Shown here: positions 7,743 to 14,766 of the stretch, piece by piece
Numbering within the stretch: the first letter of the stretch is position 1
How the letters are laid out: every line of letters begins with the position of its first letter
DNA from: JAUWNJ01 sp034190305
GTDB taxonomy: Bacteria > Planctomycetota > Phycisphaerae > SM23-33
Length of the DNA: 19,353 nucleotides
Reading direction: 5' to 3'
Assembly (NCBI GenBank): GCA_034190305.1
Contig: JAXHSV010000026.1
Span: forward strand, 1 to 19,353
The notes under the pieces: generated by a model
What the model was told of the DNA's origin: nothing
Database searches by the model: none
The model's input: only the letters and a program-made list of their open reading frames with translations
Translations under genes and position numbers: made by a program

Positions 7743-8786
7743 TTGGCGAGGATCACAGATAACACGATCGGATATGCCGACGGAGCCAGATTGCGCGGGG
7801 GCTTGGTGCTGGTGGTGATTCTGGTTGCGTTGTTGGGCATGGCAACTACGCCGTACGCTGTGGGTGGACAGATTGTCGTTGTTCTCAGCAACAACGCCTT
7901 ACCGTACAAGCAGGCGCAGCAGGCGCTGGAAAGCACCTTAGCCAAGCAGGGGCACACCAGCCGGGTTGTTATGCTCGAACAGTTTAGCAGGGATCCAAAA
8001 TCCAAGACGACCGAGAGCATTGACGCCATTGTGGCCGTTGGCACCAAGGCTGCCGTGTGGTTGAACAAGAACATCGACTCGAACGCCAAACTTACCTACT
8101 GCATGGTGGCAGACCCTGTCGGGGCGGGGCTTAAAGGCGATACGCCCGTTCGCGGCATCAGCACGGACGTACCCGTAAAGGCGCAGTTTGAACTTATCGC
8201 CGAGGCATTGCCGCACGTCCGGTCTGTGGGGATGCTGTACCGCTCCAAGACGAGCAAAGGCAAGCGGATGCTGAAAGCGGCCAAAGACGCGCTGCCGAAG
8301 GGCTGGCGTCTGGAGGCGGTTGCCACCGATAAATACAATTCCGTTGCCAAGGCGATAGATGCACTGTTCGCCCGCGAGATCGACATTGTCTGGACGTCTC
8401 CCGACGCGAAGATTTACAACGTGGCGATGGTCCGGTCGCTGCTGCTTGCCGGACTGAGACGCAAGAAGCCGGTCTTCGGCTTCTCGCCGGCGTTTGTCCG
8501 GGCCGGGGCGATGCTCGGTATCGGGATCGACCCTGCTACGCAGGGCGTGTCGGCAGCAGGCCTGACGGACCGCTTCCTCGGGCAGGACCGAAAACCTGAT
8601 CCAAAGGAAAGTGGCAGCCACGGCGAGACGACAAGCAAGCCGGGGCAGGAAGAGGTCAAATTCGACATAGCAGTGAACCTCATCGTGGCCAAGAAGGTAT
8701 CCGTCGACATACCGGAAAAGATTATCGAACGTGCCCGATACGTCTTCAGACCCGAGACAGACCGCAAGGGAGGGAAGAACAAATGA
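7743..8786 (+). CDS. Periplasmic substrate-binding protein, ABC_sub_bind (PF04392) type
   Basis: This is a 347-residue protein with TTG as start codon, supported by AGAGAGG at 7731-7737; no ATG lies near the N-terminus. Residues 18-40 are hydrophobic (LRGGLVLVVILVALLGMATTPYA) and form a signal peptide or anchor. There is no lipobox cysteine. The mature part has the two-lobe pattern of PF04392: IVVVLSNNALPYKQAQQALESTL, IDAIVAVGTKAAVWL, YCMVADPVGAGL, GISTDVPVKAQFELIAEALP, VGMLYRSKTSKGKRML, IDIVWTSPDAKIYN, and KPVFGFSPAFVRAGAMLGIGIDP. This family usually serves ABC importers, but no permease or ATPase is encoded here. It starts 12 nt after the receptor stop and overlaps the kinase start by ATGA. 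A role as periplasmic ligand-binding partner of the receptor or kinase is inferred. Confidence 0.85.
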   Translation: MARITDNTIGYADGARLRGGLVLVVILVALLGMATTPYAVGGQIVVVLSNNALPYKQAQQALESTLAKQGHTSRVVMLEQFSRDPKSKTTESIDAIVAVGTKAAVWLNKNIDSNAKLTYCMVADPVGAGLKGDTPVRGISTDVPVKAQFELIAEALPHVRSVGMLYRSKTSKGKRMLKAAKDALPKGWRLEAVATDKYNSVAKAIDALFAREIDIVWTSPDAKIYNVAMVRSLLLAGLRRKKPVFGFSPAFVRAGAMLGIGIDPATQGVSAAGLTDRFLGQDRKPDPKESGSHGETTSKPGQEEVKFDIAVNLIVAKKVSVDIPEKIIERARYVFRPETDRKGGKNK

Positions 8787-10636
8787 GGACATGGCTTGAC
8801 AGAATCAGTCTCCGCGTCAAGATGGCCCTGATCGTCCTTGCTGCCAGTGCGACGGCACTGCTTACTGCCGCGACAGTGATCATCGTGCAGAATAACCGGC
8901 TGATCCTCTCCAGAAACCGCCATCAGATAAACTCCACCGCCAACAGTCTGGCCGTTGCTTGTGAACTACCACTCGCCGTCGGCGACGAGAAGGAACTTTC
9001 GCGCTTGATCCAAGGCTTCTTCTCCGAAGAGGTCCTGTTCATCGCCGCTTACGACAAGAACGACAACCTGGTCGCAAGCGATGCGAAGGACCAGGCCGCA
9101 TGGGAGGCCTACTGCCGGAGCGGCGAGGAAAACGAGAGATTTCTCCTGGGCGGAGAGACAGTTAAATTATGCGAGAGCGGCGGCGAGTTCGGCATCTTTA
9201 GCGAGAAGGAGTCCACCAGGGCATCTAACCATGACACCCTCACACCCTCCAGGAAAGATACTCGCTTCCAGGTTATCGGGCGGGTCGTCATGGGGCACTC
9301 AACGGACAAGATGCTTGCAACCCAACGCAGTCAAATGTGGATGACGCTGGTGGTGGTGATGCTGGCAGTCGTTATAAGTTCGGCAATCATATTCTGGGGA
9401 GCGAAATCCTGGATCCGCCGTTTGAGCCGGTTGGTCACTGCCAGCGAACGTATCTCCCTCGGAGACTTCACACAATCGATACAGGACTCGAGCGGCGATG
9501 AGGTCGGACGACTGTCACAGGCTTATGAGCAGATGCGAAAGGCCGTGCAGCAGCGGACGGACGAACTGATTGAGGCCAATGAACGTCTCCGCCAGACCCA
9601 GGCCGACCTGGTGCAATCCGAGAAGTTGAGCATGCTGGGCCAGCTGGCGGCCGGTATCGCCCATGAGATCAATACTCCCATCGGCGCCATCCTCAATGTC
9701 GCCGTAGATGTGCAGGAACATCTTCAGGAGTTGTTCATGGTGGGACTCCGAAGCAGAAACCTGCCCGAAGAGGCAATCCAGTGGCTCACAGAAATAACGC
9801 CTCGCATTTTCTCCGGCCGACGCGCCGTCAGCGAGGCCTCGGCCCGGACCGAGCGACGCCAGATCGAGCGCGACCTTCGCAAGGCCGGCTTTACCGACTA
9901 CAAGCGCATGGCCGAAGTGATCGTCAGTTATGGATTTAACAAAGATGGAACCGACGACTCCATAGTGAAGCATCTTGCGACTGAGCCGATCCTTTCGCTG
10001 CTGGAGCATATAAGCGCGCTTGAACTTTTCGCCGAGATATCACTCGGCAGCGCCAAGAAAGTCGCCCGAATCGTCAGTGCACTGCGATACTACGCCCGCA
10101 CACGCCATGAAGAATCCATCGAGGTCAACATCAACGAAAGTCTCGACAACACGCTGGTGATTCTCCAGAACCGAATCAAGCACATTGCCCAGATTAAGAT
10201 GAACTTCTGCGAGAACCTTCCACGCGTATGGAGCGGGCCGGACCTCTCGCAGGTATGGACAAACATACTCAACAACGCCTGCGATGCAATCGAAGAAGCA
10301 CACCAGGGAGAAATGGGCCATATTGAGGTCAGCACACGGCTTGACGACAACCACATCGTCGTTGAAATATCCAACGACGGGCCGCCTATTTTCGAAGACA
10401 ACGTACAGAAGATATACGATCCGTTCTTTACCACCAAGCCTATTGGAAAAGGCACGGGACTTGGCCTGAGCATATGCACGGGCATTCTTCGTCGATGCGG
10501 GGGAACAGTCTCCGCTCGAAACGAGGCCGGTCGGGTTACCTTCGAGGTCTCTTTGCCTATAAGTCAAAATTGCCCAAAGGCCGAGGAGTTTCACCAGAAG
10601 GTTCCCGCCGAAAAGGTCGCCTGGCCTGGAGGTTAA
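8783..10636 (+). CDS. Membrane sensor histidine kinase (periplasmic sensor, HAMP, HisKA, HATPase_c)
   Basis: The 617-residue kinase has a first membrane helix at about 13-36, a periplasmic sensor of roughly 150 residues resembling CHASE8-type sensors (LAVACELPLAVGDEKELSRLI and VIGRVVMGHS), a second membrane helix at about 186-206, and a HAMP linker (207-258). A coiled coil (258-282) leads to the HisKA helix with phosphoacceptor H294 in GIAHEINTPIG. HATPase_c has the N box (WTNILNNACDAI, 492-503), a G1 box NDGPP (531-535), the F box YDPFFTTKP and the G2 box GKGTGLGLS (556-563). About 90 extra residues separate the two DHp helices (roughly 320-415). The start overlaps the binding-protein stop by ATGA. 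It probably phosphorylates the two regulators encoded directly downstream. Confidence 0.9.
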   Translation: MRTWLDRISLRVKMALIVLAASATALLTAATVIIVQNNRLILSRNRHQINSTANSLAVACELPLAVGDEKELSRLIQGFFSEEVLFIAAYDKNDNLVASDAKDQAAWEAYCRSGEENERFLLGGETVKLCESGGEFGIFSEKESTRASNHDTLTPSRKDTRFQVIGRVVMGHSTDKMLATQRSQMWMTLVVVMLAVVISSAIIFWGAKSWIRRLSRLVTASERISLGDFTQSIQDSSGDEVGRLSQAYEQMRKAVQQRTDELIEANERLRQTQADLVQSEKLSMLGQLAAGIAHEINTPIGAILNVAVDVQEHLQELFMVGLRSRNLPEEAIQWLTEITPRIFSGRRAVSEASARTERRQIERDLRKAGFTDYKRMAEVIVSYGFNKDGTDDSIVKHLATEPILSLLEHISALELFAEISLGSAKKVARIVSALRYYARTRHEESIEVNINESLDNTLVILQNRIKHIAQIKMNFCENLPRVWSGPDLSQVWTNILNNACDAIEEAHQGEMGHIEVSTRLDDNHIVVEISNDGPPIFEDNVQKIYDPFFTTKPIGKGTGLGLSICTGILRRCGGTVSARNEAGRVTFEVSLPISQNCPKAEEFHQKVPAEKVAWPGG

Positions 10637-10637
10637 C

Positions 10638-10655
10638 ATGCGACAATGGTCATGA
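10638..10655 (+). other. Five-codon mini-ORF with strong ribosome site, coupled to the next gene
   Basis: GGAGG at 10628-10632 is ideally placed for the ATG at 10638, which encodes only MRQWS before TGA at 10653-10655. That stop overlaps, as ATGA, the ATG at 10652, which is in frame with the HD-GYP regulator. The regulator could therefore start at 10652 by reinitiation, or at 10646, which lies 13 nt from the same ribosome site. This is seen directly in the sequence; function is inferred. Confidence 0.3.
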
Positions 10656-12565
10656 ATGCCGCACAAGATATTCGCGTTGCCATAGCCCGGCTCTACGGCA
10701 CCTGCTGTGATGATGTAATCACTGCCATGGCCGCCGAAGGCTGGAATGTCAGAGTAGTCGAAGACCTCGCCGAACTCATATCCCTGGCGATGTCGGGGGC
10801 CTATCACCTGGCCGTGGCAGCCTGCCGACAGCCGCGAAAACTGCCGAGAGAGCACGTGCATACCCTGATGAGCCTCCAGACAGACATGTCCGTAATTTTC
10901 CTGGTGCCGCCTCAATGCGAAGTCGCGGAATGTCCGCCCTTGATGGGCGTCGTCTCCGAAAATATCCACAGATTGAACCAGCCGACTACGGAGTTGATGG
11001 AGGTTTTCAGGCGTGAGTCGCGGTCCGTGCTTTCCGACCAGACTGAATACACGATTATGTGCGTCGATGACGACGAGGAATTCCTGGCTTCGCTGAAGGC
11101 CTTCCTGCCCGCCCGATTGAAAGATGCCTTTCCACGGTTCGCCCTGAACTTCGAGTTCTTTGCCAGTCCGGAGGATGCCTTAGCCGAGACAAGAGCCATT
11201 GCCGGCGGTGAACTGGCGGTTGTCATCTGCGACCAGGTTATGCCCGAGATGGAAGGGATCGAACTGCTGAAGCAAATTAAGGGCATCTGTCCGAACACGC
11301 ATTGTGTGCTTCTGACGGGCTTCGCAGCCCTTGAATCAGCCGTTACAGCCATTAACGAGCGGGTGCTTGACAAGTATTTCTTCAAGCCGATCGAGGAGCC
11401 GGTGGACTTCTCCAACAACATCCGGCATCTTCTCCGCGAATATCACCTCCGTGTCAGGACAGAGGCCCAACGCAATCGCCTGATGTCCCAATTCGAGTTC
11501 ATCCGCACCATCAGCGCAGCAGCAAACATCGACAAGGCCTTGTCTGCAACTGTGGACTTCCTCCGTGAACAGATGTACCCGCAGCAGGTAATAGTGGTGT
11601 TGGCCGAGGAGGGCGGACTCGTCGTCCGTGCGGGCTTTGGTCTGCCGGCAGAGTTGCCCGTAGGCGCCGAGGCGCCCGAAGACAGCATCTTTGAGTGGGT
11701 GTTTCGGCGCCGGCGGCCCTTTCTAGCAGCCGACAACGACAACCTGCCGGAAGGCCTGTCGCCATTGCCTCTCGCATCTTCATCGCTGGCGGCTGTTCCT
11801 TTGATCCGGAACGGTGTGCCGCTGGGCGTCATCATGGTGAGCGGTCCGGCCTGCAATAAACCGTTTACGCGCAGTGAGCGAATGCTGCTGAGTTTTGTTG
11901 CGGATGTGACCTCAGTAACGGCCAGAGGGTTCGAGGACCGTCATGCCCTTGAGGAACATTACGTTGGAACGATGGCCTCTCTCATGGAGACCGTCGAGGC
12001 CAAGGACAGTTATACCCGCGGTCATACGGAGCGAGTAACCGAATTGGCCGTCACATTGGCCGGGGCCGTGGGCGCGAAAGGCAGCCAGTTGGAGGATATC
12101 AGGCGGGCGGCCCTGCTGCACGACATCGGAAAGATCGCCATACCGGACAGTATAATACTCAAACCCGGTCCACTGGATGCCCAGGAGCACTCCGTCGTAG
12201 AAGAACATTCCGTCAGGGCTGACAAAATACTCCAACACCTGAAGTTCCTTGGTCCAGCGCGCATGATCGTCCGCGCCCACCACGAACGATACGATGGGAA
12301 AGGCTATCCGGACGGCCTGTGCGGCGAGGAAATCCCTCTTGGCGGAAGGATACTGGCTATTGCCGACACCTACGATGCGATGACCTCCGCCAGACCGTAC
12401 CGACACGCGATGGCTCCATCCGAGGCCCTGACTGAAATCGAAGTCAACGCCGGAAAGCAGTTCGACCCGAAACTGGCAAAGGCGTTCCTGGAGACTATGA
12501 AACGGCGCATTTGTCCACAGCCGGCATCTGTACCCGAGCCGACCGTTCTAAAGGAGCAGAGATAA
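10646..12565 (+). CDS. Response regulator REC-GAF-HD-GYP, predicted c-di-GMP phosphodiesterase
   Basis: The 639-residue regulator has four parts. Residues 8-122 form a degenerate receiver-like domain without a phosphoacceptor aspartate (VAACRQPR at that position). Residues 135-265 are a complete receiver: acidic pocket VDDDE, phosphoacceptor D196 in ICDQVMPEMEG, T224, and K247 in FFKPIEEP. Residues 285-430 form a GAF-like domain. Residues 435-615 are an HD-GYP domain with RGHTERV, ALLHDIGKIAIPD (H492, D493), HHERYDGKGYPDG (545-557) and ILAIADTYDAMTS. All hallmark residues of an active HD-GYP domain, which hydrolyses c-di-GMP, are present. Start 10646 is given; 10652 is equally possible because of the overlapping mini-ORF. 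The stop overlaps the next start by one base (TAATG). Confidence 0.92.
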   Translation: MVMNAAQDIRVAIARLYGTCCDDVITAMAAEGWNVRVVEDLAELISLAMSGAYHLAVAACRQPRKLPREHVHTLMSLQTDMSVIFLVPPQCEVAECPPLMGVVSENIHRLNQPTTELMEVFRRESRSVLSDQTEYTIMCVDDDEEFLASLKAFLPARLKDAFPRFALNFEFFASPEDALAETRAIAGGELAVVICDQVMPEMEGIELLKQIKGICPNTHCVLLTGFAALESAVTAINERVLDKYFFKPIEEPVDFSNNIRHLLREYHLRVRTEAQRNRLMSQFEFIRTISAAANIDKALSATVDFLREQMYPQQVIVVLAEEGGLVVRAGFGLPAELPVGAEAPEDSIFEWVFRRRRPFLAADNDNLPEGLSPLPLASSSLAAVPLIRNGVPLGVIMVSGPACNKPFTRSERMLLSFVADVTSVTARGFEDRHALEEHYVGTMASLMETVEAKDSYTRGHTERVTELAVTLAGAVGAKGSQLEDIRRAALLHDIGKIAIPDSIILKPGPLDAQEHSVVEEHSVRADKILQHLKFLGPARMIVRAHHERYDGKGYPDGLCGEEIPLGGRILAIADTYDAMTSARPYRHAMAPSEALTEIEVNAGKQFDPKLAKAFLETMKRRICPQPASVPEPTVLKEQR

Positions 12566-14052
12566 TGAAAGAGTATCAGATAATCTGCATCGACGATGAC
12601 GAGCAATTTCTCAGTTCGCTGGCAGGTTCGCTGCCGGGCAGGGTCGAGTCATTGTGCCCGGATTTCAAGTGCTTCTTCGAGTTTGTCGCCTCCTCCGAAG
12701 AACTGTTCAGGATGCTTACGGAGCCGGAAGAAAGACCATCTTTGGCAATGGTCATATCCGACCAGATGATGCCGGGCACGAGCGGCATCGAACTGATCGA
12801 GAAACTCAAGTCCGAGTATCCGGATATGGTGAGCATGCTGCTGACCGGCCACGGCGGAATGGATTCGGCTGCATATGCCATTAATCACCACTTGCTTGAC
12901 CAGTATGTTTCCAAGCCAATTGAGGATTTGCAGGAGTTTGCCTCCATGGTGGCTAACCTTCTTAAGCGCCATTACCTGAATCTTGAGGAGCAGGAGCGGA
13001 CCGCCCAGTTGGCTGCAACGGTCGAGGAACTTCGCATCTCCAACGAGCGAATCCGAGCGATGCAGGTGGCAGCCGAACAGGTCGCCATGCTTTCCAAAGG
13101 CCTCAAGAGCCTGAACTTTGAGGAGGTTGTCGAACTGGTCTCGTATGAGGTGCCCAAGATCTTTCAGGCTGAAAGGAGGGTTCTGTATTTCGTCCGGGAT
13201 GGCTGTCCGATCGAACTGGTTCGCCGCGGGGATTGTCCGTGTCCGCAGCCGAGCCTGTTCTCGCGAGTGGACGCTCAGCAGGCGGTCCGTGACGGCGAAA
13301 TCCGCTGCGGTGACGTCCCGGACGTTTGCGCCGAACTCGGCGGCCGATCGGCCCACGTTGTAGTCCCACTGGTCGTAACCAACGTTTCAAGCAACCACGA
13401 CCAAGGCGAGGAAGACTGGCGGGGCTATTTGTGCATGTGCGGCATGGATTCCACGGCAGCAGACTCGTCGGACCTGATGAAGTACAAAGCCGGTCTGGTC
13501 AGCGAAATCCTCAGCGTCAGTTTGACAAATGCCAGACTCTACCAGCAGGCCAAGAAGGACAGCCAAACGGACCCCCTTACGGGCGTAAATACCCGGCGGG
13601 TCCTGGAGGAAAAACTGGAAGCCGAACACGATCGCGCGGTTCGTTACAAGCGGCCTTTCTGCGTAGCCATTGTGGACATAGACAGATTCAAGGCAATCAA
13701 CGACATGTCCGGTCACGTCGTCGGCGACCAGGCGCTTCGGCATTTGGCGGATATTCTCCACCAGGAAATCCGAAAGAACGACATCCTGGCCCGCTACGGC
13801 GGCGACGAGTTCGTCGTATTAATGCCGGAGACCGACCTGGACGATGCCGTCAATGCAGCCGAAAGAATGCGACAGAAAGTAGAGTCAAACTTGGTGATGT
13901 TCGATCAGTCCGTGACGATCAGTTGCGGCGTGGCGGTGTGGTCGGGCAAGGGGCATGAAACCGGCACCGATATGCTGCGCCGTGCGGATGCTGCCTTATA
14001 TGAGGCGAAACGCACCGGGCGCAATCGCATCGAAATCGCCAAGGCAGCCTGA
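12565..14052 (+). CDS. Response regulator REC-(GAF-like)-GGDEF, predicted diguanylate cyclase
   Basis: The start is ATG 12565, which has AAGGAG at 12551-12556 and overlaps the previous stop by one base; this gives 495 residues. The receiver (3-135) has IDDDE, phosphoacceptor D66 in ISDQMMPGTSG, T94 and K117. A coiled coil (138-172) links to a GAF-like middle domain (175-325) with seven or more cysteines, including CPC at 224-226 and CMC at 290-292. The GGDEF domain (333-490) has DPLTGVNTRR, IVDIDRFKAINDMSGHVVGD, the active-site GGDEF at 412-416 and an RxxD inhibitory site (R403-D406) five residues before it, so product inhibition is expected. It should synthesise c-di-GMP when phosphorylated. 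Its receiver closely resembles that of the upstream HD-GYP regulator, which suggests tandem duplication. Confidence 0.93.
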   Translation: MKEYQIICIDDDEQFLSSLAGSLPGRVESLCPDFKCFFEFVASSEELFRMLTEPEERPSLAMVISDQMMPGTSGIELIEKLKSEYPDMVSMLLTGHGGMDSAAYAINHHLLDQYVSKPIEDLQEFASMVANLLKRHYLNLEEQERTAQLAATVEELRISNERIRAMQVAAEQVAMLSKGLKSLNFEEVVELVSYEVPKIFQAERRVLYFVRDGCPIELVRRGDCPCPQPSLFSRVDAQQAVRDGEIRCGDVPDVCAELGGRSAHVVVPLVVTNVSSNHDQGEEDWRGYLCMCGMDSTAADSSDLMKYKAGLVSEILSVSLTNARLYQQAKKDSQTDPLTGVNTRRVLEEKLEAEHDRAVRYKRPFCVAIVDIDRFKAINDMSGHVVGDQALRHLADILHQEIRKNDILARYGGDEFVVLMPETDLDDAVNAAERMRQKVESNLVMFDQSVTISCGVAVWSGKGHETGTDMLRRADAALYEAKRTGRNRIEIAKAA

Positions 14053-14205
14053 CCGAACGGGTAAGGACCGGTGGGTTCTCACTGCCCACCTGCAAAAGTG
14101 TATCCGGGGGATGTCGGCGCCCACGGTGCACCGATCATCGGCTTGATCAGGTGTAGCATTCTTTTACCGCTTCAATTGCAAGTCTGCAATTCTGTCGTGC
14201 CGAGC
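14053..14205 (+). other. Intergenic region downstream of the c-di-GMP operon, two hairpins
   Basis: No gene is visible. Two hairpins could act at the 3' end of the operon transcript: GGTGGG at 14070-14075 pairs with CCCACC at 14085-14090, and AATTGCA at 14174-14180 pairs with TGCAATT at 14185-14191 over a 4-nt loop. Neither is followed by a T-run, so neither is a convincing intrinsic terminator. Confidence 0.35.
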
Positions 14206-14232
14206 GATAGCGTCAAGTATTTTGTGTAAGTT
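14206..14232 (+). repeat. Left terminal inverted repeat of the miniature element
   Basis: This 27-bp arm begins GATAGCGT and ends TTTTGTGTAAGTT. It matches the reverse complement of 14362-14388 except at three positions (14214, 14216 and 14217). Confidence 0.8.
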
Positions 14233-14285
14233 CCGAAAGCGGACAAACGCAGGTTTTCGCAAAATCGGTCGAAGAGCGGACATTA

Positions 14286-14313
14286 CAGCCCAGCCATGGC
14301 TATGGCTGGGCTG
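14286..14313. repeat. Perfect 12-bp hairpin inside the miniature element
   Basis: CAGCCCAGCCAT at 14286-14297 is followed by the loop GGCT and its exact complement ATGGCTGGGCTG at 14302-14313. Further GGCTGGG units continue to 14320. It lies near the centre of the element and would form a very stable stem in RNA or cruciform DNA. Confidence 0.75.
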
Positions 14314-14361
14314 GGCTGGGTCTGGCGTTATAACTTGTTCGTCATTTCTGATGCCGCCGCA

Positions 14362-14388
14362 AACTTACACAAAATATCTTACGCTATC
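14362..14388 (-). repeat. Right terminal inverted repeat of the miniature element
   Basis: This 27-bp arm begins AACTTACACAAAATAT and ends ACGCTATC on the plus strand. It is the inverted partner of 14206-14232, with 24 of 27 positions complementary. Confidence 0.8.
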
Positions 14389-14396
14389 TACCGAGC

Positions 14397-14766
14397 CAAC
14401 CGACATTACCGGTTAATACCCGTAGGTTAACAGGTGGGGAGGAGCCGTCCCGGGATGGTTCTTCCGCCTGAACCATCACCAGACGGCTTGCCGGTCCCGA
14501 AGGGAAGGTCGCCGTGCCTGCCTTCCGAAATCCCTTGTGGACGAAGGGAGGGATGGCATTGTCACGAGGAGACGCCATGCACGCGACCATTGACCCGGCT
14601 GAGATCCTGGCGGCGGGGTTCCTGCGGAACAGGCGACGGAAACTCTCCGGAACTCGCTCGGAATACCCAGGCCGGGCGGGACATGCCGACGGATTCCGGC
14701 CCGGAAAAATCTCTCAAAAACTTTCGGGAATTGCCTCAAGTGTACGCGCGGGCCGGGAAATTGAAC
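14397..14766. other. GC-rich non-coding stretch with nested hairpins
   Basis: No reading frame here shows a recognisable protein. The left part is strongly paired. AGCCGTC (14443-14449) can pair with GACGGCT (14482-14488), enclosing GATGGTTC (14454-14461) paired with GAACCATC (14470-14477) over an 8-nt loop. Next, GGAAGG (14503-14508) can pair with CCTTCC (14521-14526), or alternatively AAGGGA with TCCCTT (14531-14536). The right part (14540-14766) shows only a short TTCCG-GCC-CGGAA hairpin near 14694-14706. It lies between the miniature element and the convergent ZIP gene, so it is 3' of transcription from both sides. It could be a structured RNA, a further repeat element or a terminator region. 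Confidence 0.35.

Larger units (their letters stand above)
14206..14388. mobile_element. Miniature inverted-repeat element with IS256-family-like ends
   Basis: A 183-bp element is bounded by 27-bp terminal inverted repeats at 14206-14232 and 14362-14388, which match at 24 of 27 positions. Both outer ends read GATAGCGT, and both contain ATTTTGTGTAAGTT on the inner side. The end sequence, GATA followed by GT and a TTGTGTAA core, is like the ends of IS256-family elements as I remember them. Flanking 8-mers TGCCGAGC (14198-14205) and TACCGAGC (14389-14396) differ at one base and look like a target duplication of the length that family makes. The interior encodes no transposase. It holds a perfect 12-bp hairpin at 14286-14313. 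This fits a non-autonomous MITE or an internally deleted IS. Confidence 0.75.

Noticed and set aside
10040..10969. 309-codon minus-strand frame opposite the kinase and regulator
   Set aside because: It lies antisense to two genes with full family motifs and shows no motif itself; it is a coding-strand shadow.
14070..14090. Intrinsic terminator of the c-di-GMP operon
   Set aside because: The 6-bp stem has a 9-nt loop and is followed by TGCAAAAG rather than a T-run.
14222..14416. 64-codon reading frame across the miniature element
   Set aside because: It spans the right terminal repeat and hairpin, so it is read-through of repeat sequence with no protein features.
14442..14461. Resemblance to group II intron domain V, with GAGCCGT at one end and GGTTC at the other
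   Set aside because: The segment is only 20 nt, lacks the GAAA tetraloop and the bulge, and no intron-encoded protein or other domains are present.
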